Origin: Planktothrix sp. FACHB-1365
Lineage (GTDB): Bacteria > Cyanobacteriota > Cyanobacteriia > Cyanobacteriales > Microcoleaceae
Length of the DNA stretch: 64,000 bases
Direction: 5' to 3'
Assembly: GCF_014697575.1 (NCBI RefSeq)
Contig: NZ_JACJSC010000010.1
Span: forward strand, 1 to 64,000
Shown: one piece after another, positions 53,598 to 61,946 of the stretch
Layout of the letters: each line of letters starts with the position of its first letter
How positions within the stretch are numbered: position 1 is the stretch's first letter
Notes under the pieces: generated by a model
Databases searched by the model: none
What the model was told of the DNA's origin: nothing
What the model saw: the letters and a program-made list of their open reading frames with translations, nothing else
Translations under genes and position numbers: made by a program

Positions 53598-54920
53598 TCA
53601 AGGGAAAATTAGATGATCTAATTCTGAATAATCGGGTAATTGTTCTTCTAAGATTTTACCATTTCTTACCACAATGCGATCGCTTTGTTGACGGGATAAT
53701 ATTTCACTCAAATAACGACCTTTAAAAATAATAAAATCTGCTGGTAGTCCGACACCAATTCGTCCGACATCCGATAACCCCATTAAATCTGCTGGGGTTT
53801 TTGTGACACTACATAACCAATCTTCAAAAGGTCGATCTAAATGGCAAATTCTCACAGCCATTTTAAACACTTCTAAACCATCATGATCACCAAATCCATA
53901 AAACGGATCACGACAATTATCACTTGCAAAGGTAACAGGAATTCCGGTTTGTTTTAATTCATGAACTAAGGTTGTTCCTCGCCAGCGTGGGGTTTTAGGA
54001 GATTCAGAGGAATGATATTGACGATCTTGTAAATAGAGGTTACACATCGGTAAACTGACAACCCCAATTCCTGCGGATTTTACTAAGTTTAAGGTATGTT
54101 GAACAACATCATCGGGTTGTACGGCTAAACTACAACAATGTCCGCAAACAATTTGACCTTCAAAATTATATTTTAACGCTGCTTCCGCAATTTTATATAA
54201 ACAAATTGATTCTGGTTCTCCTGTTTCATCAACATGGAAATCCAAGTTTAATTTTCGATCTTTTGCGATTTGAAAAATCCTTTCAATTTGTCGATCTAAA
54301 TCAGGATTCATATAGGCAACTCCCCCTAAAATTTCTCCTAATTCTGCAACTTTATCAACGACTTTTTCCCCTTCAGACGTTAAATAATAATCCAAAGAAG
54401 CTAAAGAAACACCTTGCAAAATTAAGCGATTTTCCCATTCTGTTCTTAGGGTTTTAAACAGATCCCAACTTAAATCTATTAACCGTCCCGCCGAATCTAA
54501 ATGAGTCCGAATGGCTTTTGTTCCATGCACATAACTACACTTTAATCCAAATTCCATCCGTCGGTAAATATCTTCCGCCGTCCAGGTTTCTTCATCTTTA
54601 AACGTCGCCGTTAACGCATCGTTAAAGGTTCCTTTTATATTCGGTGAACGTTCCCAAATATGACCTTTATCTAAATGGGTATGAACATCTACAAAACAGG
54701 GCCAAATTTGTTTTCCCTGTAAATCTACGGTTGCAATATTTTTTGATTTAACACTTCCGGGTACAACAATCTGATCTATTATCCCCGATTCAATTTTAAC
54801 ATCTACCACTGCCATACCCTCTTGATTGGCTGAATTTGCGATCGCCTCATCTTTATCTGTGAGTACACAAACGGGAACACGAACATTTTTTAACCAATAA
54901 CCAGAGGTATTAGGAATCAT
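53598..54920 (-). CDS. codA: Cytosine deaminase (amidohydrolase)
   Basis: The 440-residue protein has the CodA metal site: FVDVHTHLDKGHIW (His-x-His), LDFHVDETGEPES (with the catalytic Glu), VCGHCCSLAVQ (His) and FASDNCRDPFYGFG (Asp). Cytosine deaminase releases ammonia from cytosine to give uracil. It is encoded back to back with nirA (divergent), which fits a nitrogen-scavenging role. Relatives act on creatinine or isoguanine, so the substrate is not certain. Confidence 0.88.
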   Translation of the reverse strand: MIPNTSGYWLKNVRVPVCVLTDKDEAIANSANQEGMAVVDVKIESGIIDQIVVPGSVKSKNIATVDLQGKQIWPCFVDVHTHLDKGHIWERSPNIKGTFNDALTATFKDEETWTAEDIYRRMEFGLKCSYVHGTKAIRTHLDSAGRLIDLSWDLFKTLRTEWENRLILQGVSLASLDYYLTSEGEKVVDKVAELGEILGGVAYMNPDLDRQIERIFQIAKDRKLNLDFHVDETGEPESICLYKIAEAALKYNFEGQIVCGHCCSLAVQPDDVVQHTLNLVKSAGIGVVSLPMCNLYLQDRQYHSSESPKTPRWRGTTLVHELKQTGIPVTFASDNCRDPFYGFGDHDGLEVFKMAVRICHLDRPFEDWLCSVTKTPADLMGLSDVGRIGVGLPADFIIFKGRYLSEILSRQQSDRIVVRNGKILEEQLPDYSELDHLIFP

Positions 54921-54924
54921 AAGT

Positions 54925-55246
54925 GGGAACTAGAAACCGGGTTTCTCTACTTTTTTAACATGATTTCAGCAAGTATGGAGAAGAAACCCGGTTTCTGAGT
55001 CTAAGCAGGGAACTAGAAACCGGGTTTCTCTACTTTTTTAACATGATTTCAGCAAGTATGGAGAAGAAACCCGGTTTCTGAGTCTAAACAGGGAACTAGA
55101 AACGGGGTTTCTCTACTTTTTTAGCATTGTTTCAGCAAGTAGGGAGAAGAAACCCGGTTTCTGAGTCTAAACAGGGAACTAGAAACGGGGTTTCTCTACT
55201 TTTTTAGCATTGTTTCAGCAAGTAGGGAGAAGAAACCCGGTTTCTC
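54925..55246 (+). repeat. Tandem array of four 83-bp units with internal inverted repeats
   Basis: Units begin with GGGAACTAGAAAC at 54925, 55008, 55091 and 55174, giving an exact 83-base period. Each holds an inverted repeat: AGAAACCGGGTTTCT and AGAAACCCGGTTTCT. Units 1 and 2 share one set of variants (AACATGATTTC, AGTATGG), units 3 and 4 share another (AACGGGG, AGCATTGTTTC, AGTAGGG). The array lies between codA and the NtcA promoter of nirA. Related arms occur once at 51281-51348. Confidence 0.92.
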
Positions 55247-55335
55247 TACAGGAAAGCTAAAAACTCTCTAAAGATTGAGGGTTATGCAAAAAACGTATGG
55301 TATTGATGCTAAATCTTCATAGATTTTTAAGTTTT

Positions 55336-55377
55336 GTAACATTAGCTACGATTGTATCGAATTTTCAGCACTAACTT
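55336..55377 (+). promoter_or_regulatory. NtcA-activated promoter of the nirA-nrt operon
   Basis: GTA at 55336-55338, eight bases, TAC at 55347-55349: an exact GTA-N8-TAC NtcA site. TAACTT (55372-55377) begins 22 bases after, matching the class II NtcA pattern GTAN8TAC-N22-TAN3T exactly. NtcA is the cyanobacterial nitrogen regulator that senses 2-oxoglutarate. The expected start of transcription is near 55384, giving a leader of about 200 bases. An NtcB-like half site (TGCA at 55284) is weaker evidence. Confidence 0.85.
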
Positions 55378-55586
55378 ATTCATATTCCTTAACCGTTTGG
55401 TTGAAGAACAGAGGTGAAAGCTCTCACTTTAGGATGATTTTCACCCTAAACTTAAGCAATTTTTTACATTTGAGTCTCGCATGATACGGTTTGCCTTCAA
55501 TAGACCTGTTAGGATTTGGCCAAATTTGATCCATTTTTCATGTTGGCCTAACGAGTTCGAGACCGAGCAATACTGAGGAATAGGCT

Positions 55587-57446
55587 ATGACCAGCACACT
55601 CCCACAAAAAGTGGCTACCAACAAATTTGAGAAGCTCAAAGCAGAAAAAGACGGTTTGACTGTCAAAGACGAAATCGAAACCTTGGCCCGACTCGGTTGG
55701 GAAGCCATGGACGAAACTGACCGAGACTACCGCCTGAAATGGTTAGGGGTTTTCTTCCGTCCGGTGACTCCGGGTAAATTCATGCTGCGGATGCGTTTAC
55801 CGAATGGGGTCATCACCAGTGAGCAGATGCGGGTTTTGGGGGAAATCGTGCAACGCTACGGTGATGACGGTAATGCTGATATTACCACAAGACAGAACCT
55901 TCAGTTAAGAGGAATTCGGATTGAGGATATTCCTGACATTTTCCGGCGCTTTGAAACCGTTGGACTCACCAGCATTCAGTCAGGAATGGATAACGTGCGA
56001 AACATCACAGGTTCACCCGTTGCGGGGTTAGATGCAGATGAACTGTATGATACCCGTGAGTTAGTCCAACAAGTTCAAGACCTAATTACAAATCACGGAA
56101 AAGGCAATTTTGAGTTTAGCAATTTACCGCGAAAATTCAATATTGCCATCGCCGGATGTCGGGATAATTCTGTTCATGCTGAAATCAATGATATTGCTTT
56201 TGTTCCAGCATTTAAACAGAATATTTTTGGCTTCAATGTCTTAGTCGGAGGCTTCTTTTCTGCCACCCGTTGTGCGGCTGCTATTCCCTTAAATGCCTGG
56301 GTACAACCTCATCAAGTTGTGGGTTTGTGTCGAGGTATTTTAGAAGTTTATCGAGACAATGGGTTAAGGGGAAGTCGTCAAAAAGCTCGGCTGATGTGGT
56401 TAATCGATGAATGGGGAATTGATAAGTTCCGTTCAGAAGTGGAAAAACAAATGGGTTATTCCTTAGAACCCGAAGCCGAAAAAGATGAAATTCTCTGGGA
56501 AAAACGGGATCATATTGGGGTTTATAAACAAAAGCAACCGGGATTCAACTATGTGGGATTAAATGTTCCTGTTGGACGGTTATATGCCAACGATATGTTA
56601 GAATTAGCCCGAATTGCTGAAGTCTATGGTGCTGGAGAAATTCGTTTAACCGTTGAACAAAATGTCATTATTCCCCAGATTTCCGATAGCCGTTTAGAAG
56701 CTTTTCTAACTGAACCTATTTTAGAAAAATTTTCCATTAGTCCATCGGGTTTAAGTCGAGGGTTAGTGTCCTGTACAGGCGCACAATTCTGTAACTTTGC
56801 CTTAGTTGAAACCAAAAATCGGGCTACGGCATTAGTAAAGGAATTAGAAGCAGAATTAACTGTGGAAAAACCCGTTAGAATTCATTGGACAGGCTGCCCT
56901 AATTCTTGCGGACAACCCCAAGTCGCTGATATTGGATTAATGGGAACAAAAGCCCGGAAAGAGGGTAAAGTTGTTGAAGGCGTTAACCTCTATATGGGGG
57001 GTACAGTTGGGAAAGATGCTAAACTCGGTGAATGTGTCCAAAAATCCATTCCCTGTGACGATCTAAAACCAATTCTGCGACAAATTTTAGTAGAGCAATT
57101 TGGTGCTAAACTTAAAGATGGAGTAGATTTAACCAGTTCAGAGTCTGAAATTAATTCCCAAAACGATACTCCAGACACACCCGTTAAAACAGCCACAATT
57201 GTTTTTGCTAAATCGGGTAAAACCATAACCTGTGAAGAAAATGAACTCATTCTCGATGTAGCAGAACGAGAAGGAATTATAATTCCCAGTAGTTGCCGAT
57301 CAGGAAATTGTGGAACCTGCCAACAAAAATTAATTGAAGGGCAGATCCAATATAATAATAATCCTGATGCAGCAAAAGACCTAGAACCGGGTATGATTTT
57401 AACCTGTAGTGCCCAGGTTATGAATACAGTCGTTATTGATGCTTAA
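55587..57446 (+). CDS. nirA: Ferredoxin-nitrite reductase with fused ferredoxin domain
   Basis: The 619-residue enzyme reduces nitrite to ammonium with siroheme and a [4Fe-4S] cluster. The cluster Cys residues are in SCTGAQFCNFALVETKNR and TGCPNSCGQPQVADIGLMG (C-x5-C and C-x3-C). About 80 C-terminal residues form an extra plant-type [2Fe-2S] ferredoxin: PSSCRSGNCGTCQQK (C-x4-C-x2-C) and TCSAQ. Normal NirA is about 510 residues. Such fused forms are known from a few filamentous cyanobacteria. GAGGAA lies before the ATG. Siroheme precursor synthesis is encoded by cobA at 10.5 kb. Confidence 0.96.
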   Translation: MTSTLPQKVATNKFEKLKAEKDGLTVKDEIETLARLGWEAMDETDRDYRLKWLGVFFRPVTPGKFMLRMRLPNGVITSEQMRVLGEIVQRYGDDGNADITTRQNLQLRGIRIEDIPDIFRRFETVGLTSIQSGMDNVRNITGSPVAGLDADELYDTRELVQQVQDLITNHGKGNFEFSNLPRKFNIAIAGCRDNSVHAEINDIAFVPAFKQNIFGFNVLVGGFFSATRCAAAIPLNAWVQPHQVVGLCRGILEVYRDNGLRGSRQKARLMWLIDEWGIDKFRSEVEKQMGYSLEPEAEKDEILWEKRDHIGVYKQKQPGFNYVGLNVPVGRLYANDMLELARIAEVYGAGEIRLTVEQNVIIPQISDSRLEAFLTEPILEKFSISPSGLSRGLVSCTGAQFCNFALVETKNRATALVKELEAELTVEKPVRIHWTGCPNSCGQPQVADIGLMGTKARKEGKVVEGVNLYMGGTVGKDAKLGECVQKSIPCDDLKPILRQILVEQFGAKLKDGVDLTSSESEINSQNDTPDTPVKTATIVFAKSGKTITCEENELILDVAEREGIIIPSSCRSGNCGTCQQKLIEGQIQYNNNPDAAKDLEPGMILTCSAQVMNTVVIDA

Positions 57447-57511
57447 CGACTTAAAAATTGAGCAAGAAAACCCCATCAATTATTTACCAACACGGAATAA
57501 AGACATAGGAC

Positions 57512-58849
57512 ATGAGTAAGCTTTCACGACGTAAATTCCTTTTGACGGCTGGTGTTACTGCGGCGGGAACCATCTTTGTACATGGTTGTACTTCCGGTAC
57601 TAATTCTTCAACAACGGCTACTAATTCTTCCCCGGCTGCAACCGCAGTTCCCGCAGCCAATATTAATCCGGCTGATGCCCCAGAAACACCAACGGCAACA
57701 TTAGGATTTATTGCCTTAACCGACTCTGCCCCCTTAATTATTGCCTTAGAAAAAGGGTTATTTGCCAAATATGGCATGACTGATGTTAAGGTGGTTAAAC
57801 AAGCCTCTTGGCCTGTCACCCGTGATAACTTAGAATTAGGGTCTGCTGGTGGGGGAATTGATGGGGCGCATATTTTATCTCCCATGCCCTATTTAATGAC
57901 ATTAGGAACGATTACCAAACAACCCGTTCCGATGTATCTTTTAGCCCGGTTAAATACCAATGGTCAGGCAATTTCGTTAGGGAAAGAATACCTGGATGCT
58001 AAACTAACCGTTAATGATAGTTCTAAATTTAAAGACATTGTATTAGCCGCTAAAAATTCAGGAAAAGAAGTCAAAGCCGCCATTACATTCCCCGGAGGAA
58101 CCCACGATTTATGGATGCGCTATTGGTTAGCATCAGGGGGTACAATTCCTGATACCGATATTTCGATTATTCCTGTTCCTCCGCCCCAAATGGTTGCTAA
58201 TATGAAAGTCGGGAATATGGAAGGCTTCTGTGTGGGTGAACCTTGGAATGCTCAATTAGTCAATCAGAAAGCGGGATATACGGCATTAATTACCGGAGAA
58301 TTGTGGAAAGATCACCCCGAAAAAGCCTTTAGTATGCGCGCAGACTGGGTTGATAAAAATCCCAAAGCCGCAAAAGCATTAACAATGGCCGTCTTAGAAG
58401 CCCAACAATGGTGTGATAAACCCGAAAATGTTGAGGAGATGTGTCAAATTGTCTCTCAAGATAAGTGGTTTAAAGTACCTGCTAAAGATATTATTGGGCG
58501 CTCTAAAGGAGATATCGATTATGGTGATGGTCGGGTTGTAACCGCCAGTCCCATTGCGATGAAATTCTGGAGGGATAATGCTTCTTATCCTTATAAAAGC
58601 CATGATACTTGGTTCTTAACGGAAGATATTCGTTGGGGATATTTACCCCCCAATTTAGATATTAAAGCCACCGTTGATAAAGTCAACCGCGAAGATATTT
58701 GGAAGGAAGCGGCAAAATCTTTAAATGTTCCCGCAGACCAAATTCCAGCAACCCCCTCTCGCGGTGTTGAAACCTTCTTTGATGGTATCCAATTTAACCC
58801 CGATGATCCTCAAGCTTATCTTAATAGTTTAGCCATCAAAAAAATCTAA
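57512..58849 (+). CDS. nrtA: Nitrate ABC transporter, substrate-binding lipoprotein
   Basis: The 445-residue protein starts MSKLSRRKFLLTAGVTAAGT with a Tat motif and a lipobox (FVHGC), so it is a lipid-anchored periplasmic protein. It then has a Ser/Thr/Ala linker and the binding domain with ATLGFIALTDSAPLIIALEK and NMEGFCVGEPWNAQLVNQKA. NrtA binds nitrate and nitrite. It is the first of four transporter genes in the nir operon, 65 bases after nirA. Confidence 0.96.
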   Translation: MSKLSRRKFLLTAGVTAAGTIFVHGCTSGTNSSTTATNSSPAATAVPAANINPADAPETPTATLGFIALTDSAPLIIALEKGLFAKYGMTDVKVVKQASWPVTRDNLELGSAGGGIDGAHILSPMPYLMTLGTITKQPVPMYLLARLNTNGQAISLGKEYLDAKLTVNDSSKFKDIVLAAKNSGKEVKAAITFPGGTHDLWMRYWLASGGTIPDTDISIIPVPPPQMVANMKVGNMEGFCVGEPWNAQLVNQKAGYTALITGELWKDHPEKAFSMRADWVDKNPKAAKALTMAVLEAQQWCDKPENVEEMCQIVSQDKWFKVPAKDIIGRSKGDIDYGDGRVVTASPIAMKFWRDNASYPYKSHDTWFLTEDIRWGYLPPNLDIKATVDKVNREDIWKEAAKSLNVPADQIPATPSRGVETFFDGIQFNPDDPQAYLNSLAIKKI

Positions 58850-58858
58850 TATCCTCGG

Positions 58859-58968
58859 TTTGATCCCCTTACGAAAGAGGGGGAACCAAAGACTCAAAGC
58901 TCTACTTTTTCAAGAGGGAACTGGACTATGAAAGTCCCCCTTTTTAAGGGGGATTTAGGGGGATCAAA
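58859..58968. repeat. MITE-like repeat with terminal inverted repeats
   Basis: TTTGATCCCCTT (58859-58870) and AGGGGGATCAAA (58957-58968) form inverted ends with one mismatch. Inside is a short palindrome (CCCCCTTTTTAAGGGGG). It lies between nrtA and nrtB without breaking a gene; it resembles dispersed repeats seen in related genomes. Confidence 0.7.
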
Positions 58969-59021
58969 TCTAGGGATATATTGCTAAAAATCTGGTTCAA
59001 ACTCACTCATCTCTAACCCGT

Positions 59022-59861
59022 ATGACCACAAGCATTAAAGCCCGTTCTAACAGTAACAATCCGCTCAATTTTGTCTTTGATTGGTTTAATAAAAACCGTA
59101 ATAAAATCATTCGTCCGTTAATTGCTGTCGCTATTTTTCTGGCAATTTGGCAACTGTTATGTTCAGGGGAAAATCCAAACTTACCTTCCCCAATTACCAC
59201 CGTTAAGGAATCTTGGGAATTAATTATTAACCCCTTTTTCGATAATGGAGGCACAGATAAAGGGTTAGCTTGGCAAGTTCTAGCCAGTTTACAACGGGTT
59301 GCCATTGGATTTACCTTATCCGCTATTGTCGGAATTGCATTAGGGATTTTAATCGGAACAAATGCCTTTATGTATGATGCCTTAGATCCCTTATTTCAAA
59401 TCCTCAGAACCATTCCCCCCCTGGCTTGGTTGCCCATCGCCTTAGCTGCTTTACAACAATCGAATCCTGCTGCTATTTTCGTGATTTTTATTACAGCAAT
59501 TTGGCCGATTATTATTAACACCACCGTCGGCGTTCAACAAATCCCCCAAGACTATAAAAACGTAGCCAGAGTTTTACGTTTACCCCGACAAAAATACTTC
59601 TTCAAAGTGTTATTTCCTTCCGCCGTTCCTTATATCTTTACCGGGTTAAGAATTGGGATTGGTTTATCTTGGTTAGCCATTATTGCAGCAGAAATGTTAG
59701 TGGGTGGAGTTGGCATTGGGTTCTTTATTTGGGATGCCTATAATAGCTCTCGAATGAGTGCCATTATTGTTGCTCTAATCTATGTTGGTGTTGTCGGTTT
59801 AATCCTCGACCGTACCATTGGTTTTATTGCTTCAAAAGTGGTTCCTGCGGATCAAAAATAA
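59022..59861 (+). CDS. nrtB: Nitrate ABC transporter permease
   Basis: The 279-residue protein has about six membrane helices and the permease motif VARVLRLPRQKYFFKVLFPS with PYIFTGLRIGIGLSWLAIIA. It forms the channel for nitrate and nitrite with NrtC and NrtD. It stands between the MITE-like repeat and nrtC in the operon. Confidence 0.95.
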   Translation: MTTSIKARSNSNNPLNFVFDWFNKNRNKIIRPLIAVAIFLAIWQLLCSGENPNLPSPITTVKESWELIINPFFDNGGTDKGLAWQVLASLQRVAIGFTLSAIVGIALGILIGTNAFMYDALDPLFQILRTIPPLAWLPIALAALQQSNPAAIFVIFITAIWPIIINTTVGVQQIPQDYKNVARVLRLPRQKYFFKVLFPSAVPYIFTGLRIGIGLSWLAIIAAEMLVGGVGIGFFIWDAYNSSRMSAIIVALIYVGVVGLILDRTIGFIASKVVPADQK

Positions 59862-59903
59862 ACTCTGATTTCCATCAATTGTTCACCCTTCTCACCTGAA
59901 ATT

Positions 59904-61907
59904 ATGTCTGTATTCGTAGAAGTTGATCACGTTCATCGCATTTTTAATCTCCCCAATGGAGAACAATATATTGCGCTGAAAAATATTGAACTCAAAATTA
60001 AAAAAGGGGAATTTATTTCCTTAATCGGACATTCGGGCTGTGGGAAATCAACCTTATTAAATATTATTGCCGGGTTAGATCAAGCCTCCGAAGGTGGCAT
60101 TATTTTAGAAGGGCGAGAAGTCCGTGAACCTGGGCCAGATCGCATGGTGGTGTTTCAAAATTATTCCTTATTACCTTGGTTAACGGTACGAGAAAATATT
60201 GCCTTAGCCGTTGATGAAGTCTATCGCAAACTGTCTAAAACTGAACGAAAAGAGATTATTGAACAACATATTAAATTAGTCGGTTTGAGACAAGCTGCTG
60301 ATAAATTACCGGGCGAAATTTCGGGGGGAATGAAACAACGAGTTGCTATCGCCCGTGCCCTGGCTATTCGCCCCCAATTATTACTTTTAGATGAACCCTT
60401 TGGGGCCTTAGATGCGTTAACTAGAGGGGGGTTACAAGAGCAGTTAATGAAAATCTGCGAAGCGAACCAAGTTAGTGCCGTGATGGTGACTCACGATGTC
60501 GATGAAGCCTTACTTTTATCGGATCGAATTGTGATGTTAACCAACGGCCCCGAAGCCCATATTGGGCAAATTTTAGAGGTGAATATTCCCCGTCCTCGTC
60601 AACGGATGGACGTGGTAAACCATCCTAACTATTATGCCTTGCGGAATGAAATTGTTTATTTCCTGAATCAACAGAAAAAAGCCAAAAAATCAGCCCTCAA
60701 AAAAGCTCCTACTGTTATTGCTAAAAATGGCTTAGAAAAAGTCAATTTAGACATTGGTTTTATTCCCTTAACCGACTGCGCTCCCCTGATTATTGCTAAA
60801 GAAAAAGGCATTTTTGAGGAATATGGCTTAACGGAAGTCAACTTAAGTCGAGAAACCAGTTGGAAACTGTTAGGTCAGGGGGTGGTAGAAGGGCGTTTAG
60901 ATGCAGCCCAAATGGTGGCAGGAATGCCCTTAGCCATGACGTTAGGTTTCGGTAAAAATCCCCCGATACCGATGGTAACCGCCTTAACTTTATCTCGCAA
61001 TGGTAATGCTATTACCCTGAATAAACACTTGTATGAAAATGGGGTTAAAACCTTAGAAGACTTTAAAAATTATATTGAAAAAAACCTTGACAAAGTACAT
61101 ACATTAGGCATGGTTCATCCGAGTTCCATGCACAATTTAATGTTACGTTATTGGTTAGCCGCAGGAGGAATTAACCCGGATCAAGATGTTAATTTAACGG
61201 TAATTCCACCCCCTCAAATGCAAGCCAATTTAAAAGCGGGGAATATTGATGGTTATTGTGTTGGGGGGCCTTGGAATGCGCGCTCTGTTCATGAAGGGTT
61301 AGGATATATTATTGCTAATAGTTTTGATATCTTCCCCAATGGACATACGGAGAAAGTTTTAGGGGTGACAGAAGACTGGGCAAATCGTTATCCTAAAACC
61401 CATATTGCTTTGGTAAAATCCTTAATTGAAGCTTGCGATTATTGCGATGATCGCCGAAATCGAGAAGAAATTTTAGGGATTTTATGCCGTGATGAATATG
61501 TTGGATCTGATGCCGAATATACCCGATTAGGATTTATTGATCCGGTTCAACGAGGGGATGGTCAACCCCCCGAATTATTAGTCAATTACAATCAGTTTTT
61601 TGTGGATAAAACCAATTGCCCCGATGCCACAGAATTCCTTTGGATCATGGCAGAAATGGCACGTTGGGGAATTACACCTTTTCCTAAAAACTGGGTTTCT
61701 ATGATAGAACGAGTGTTAAGAATTGATGTTTATGGTCAAGCTGCCAGAGAATTAGGATTATCGGATATGGGACGCGATCGCCAAAGCATTAAATTATTTG
61801 ATGGCACAATTTTTAATCCCCATGATCCGATTAAATATCTCAAAAATCTCCAAATTAAACAGGAAATTCGGATTGAAGAAATCATCCTTGATTCAATTGC
61901 TGCCTAA
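59904..61907 (+). CDS. nrtC: Nitrate ABC transporter ATPase fused to NrtA-like domain
   Basis: The 667-residue protein has the ATPase domain (Walker A GHSGCGKST, signature ISGGMKQRVAIARAL, Walker B LLLLDEPFGALD) and, from about residue 290, an NrtA-like domain (DIGFIPLTDCAPLIIAKEKG and GNIDGYCVGGPWNARSVHEG). The C-terminal domain in NrtC is known to be regulatory and needed for ammonium-promoted inhibition of uptake. The length is normal for NrtC. Confidence 0.96.
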   Translation: MSVFVEVDHVHRIFNLPNGEQYIALKNIELKIKKGEFISLIGHSGCGKSTLLNIIAGLDQASEGGIILEGREVREPGPDRMVVFQNYSLLPWLTVRENIALAVDEVYRKLSKTERKEIIEQHIKLVGLRQAADKLPGEISGGMKQRVAIARALAIRPQLLLLDEPFGALDALTRGGLQEQLMKICEANQVSAVMVTHDVDEALLLSDRIVMLTNGPEAHIGQILEVNIPRPRQRMDVVNHPNYYALRNEIVYFLNQQKKAKKSALKKAPTVIAKNGLEKVNLDIGFIPLTDCAPLIIAKEKGIFEEYGLTEVNLSRETSWKLLGQGVVEGRLDAAQMVAGMPLAMTLGFGKNPPIPMVTALTLSRNGNAITLNKHLYENGVKTLEDFKNYIEKNLDKVHTLGMVHPSSMHNLMLRYWLAAGGINPDQDVNLTVIPPPQMQANLKAGNIDGYCVGGPWNARSVHEGLGYIIANSFDIFPNGHTEKVLGVTEDWANRYPKTHIALVKSLIEACDYCDDRRNREEILGILCRDEYVGSDAEYTRLGFIDPVQRGDGQPPELLVNYNQFFVDKTNCPDATEFLWIMAEMARWGITPFPKNWVSMIERVLRIDVYGQAARELGLSDMGRDRQSIKLFDGTIFNPHDPIKYLKNLQIKQEIRIEEIILDSIAA

Positions 61908-61946
61908 CTCAAACCGTAAGCCCTCAACCGTTAACCCTAAAAAATT

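Noticed and set aside
54925-55246. CRISPR array
   Set aside because: The repeat unit includes the whole period with no unique spacers, and the arms are internal palindromes; it is a tandem duplication.
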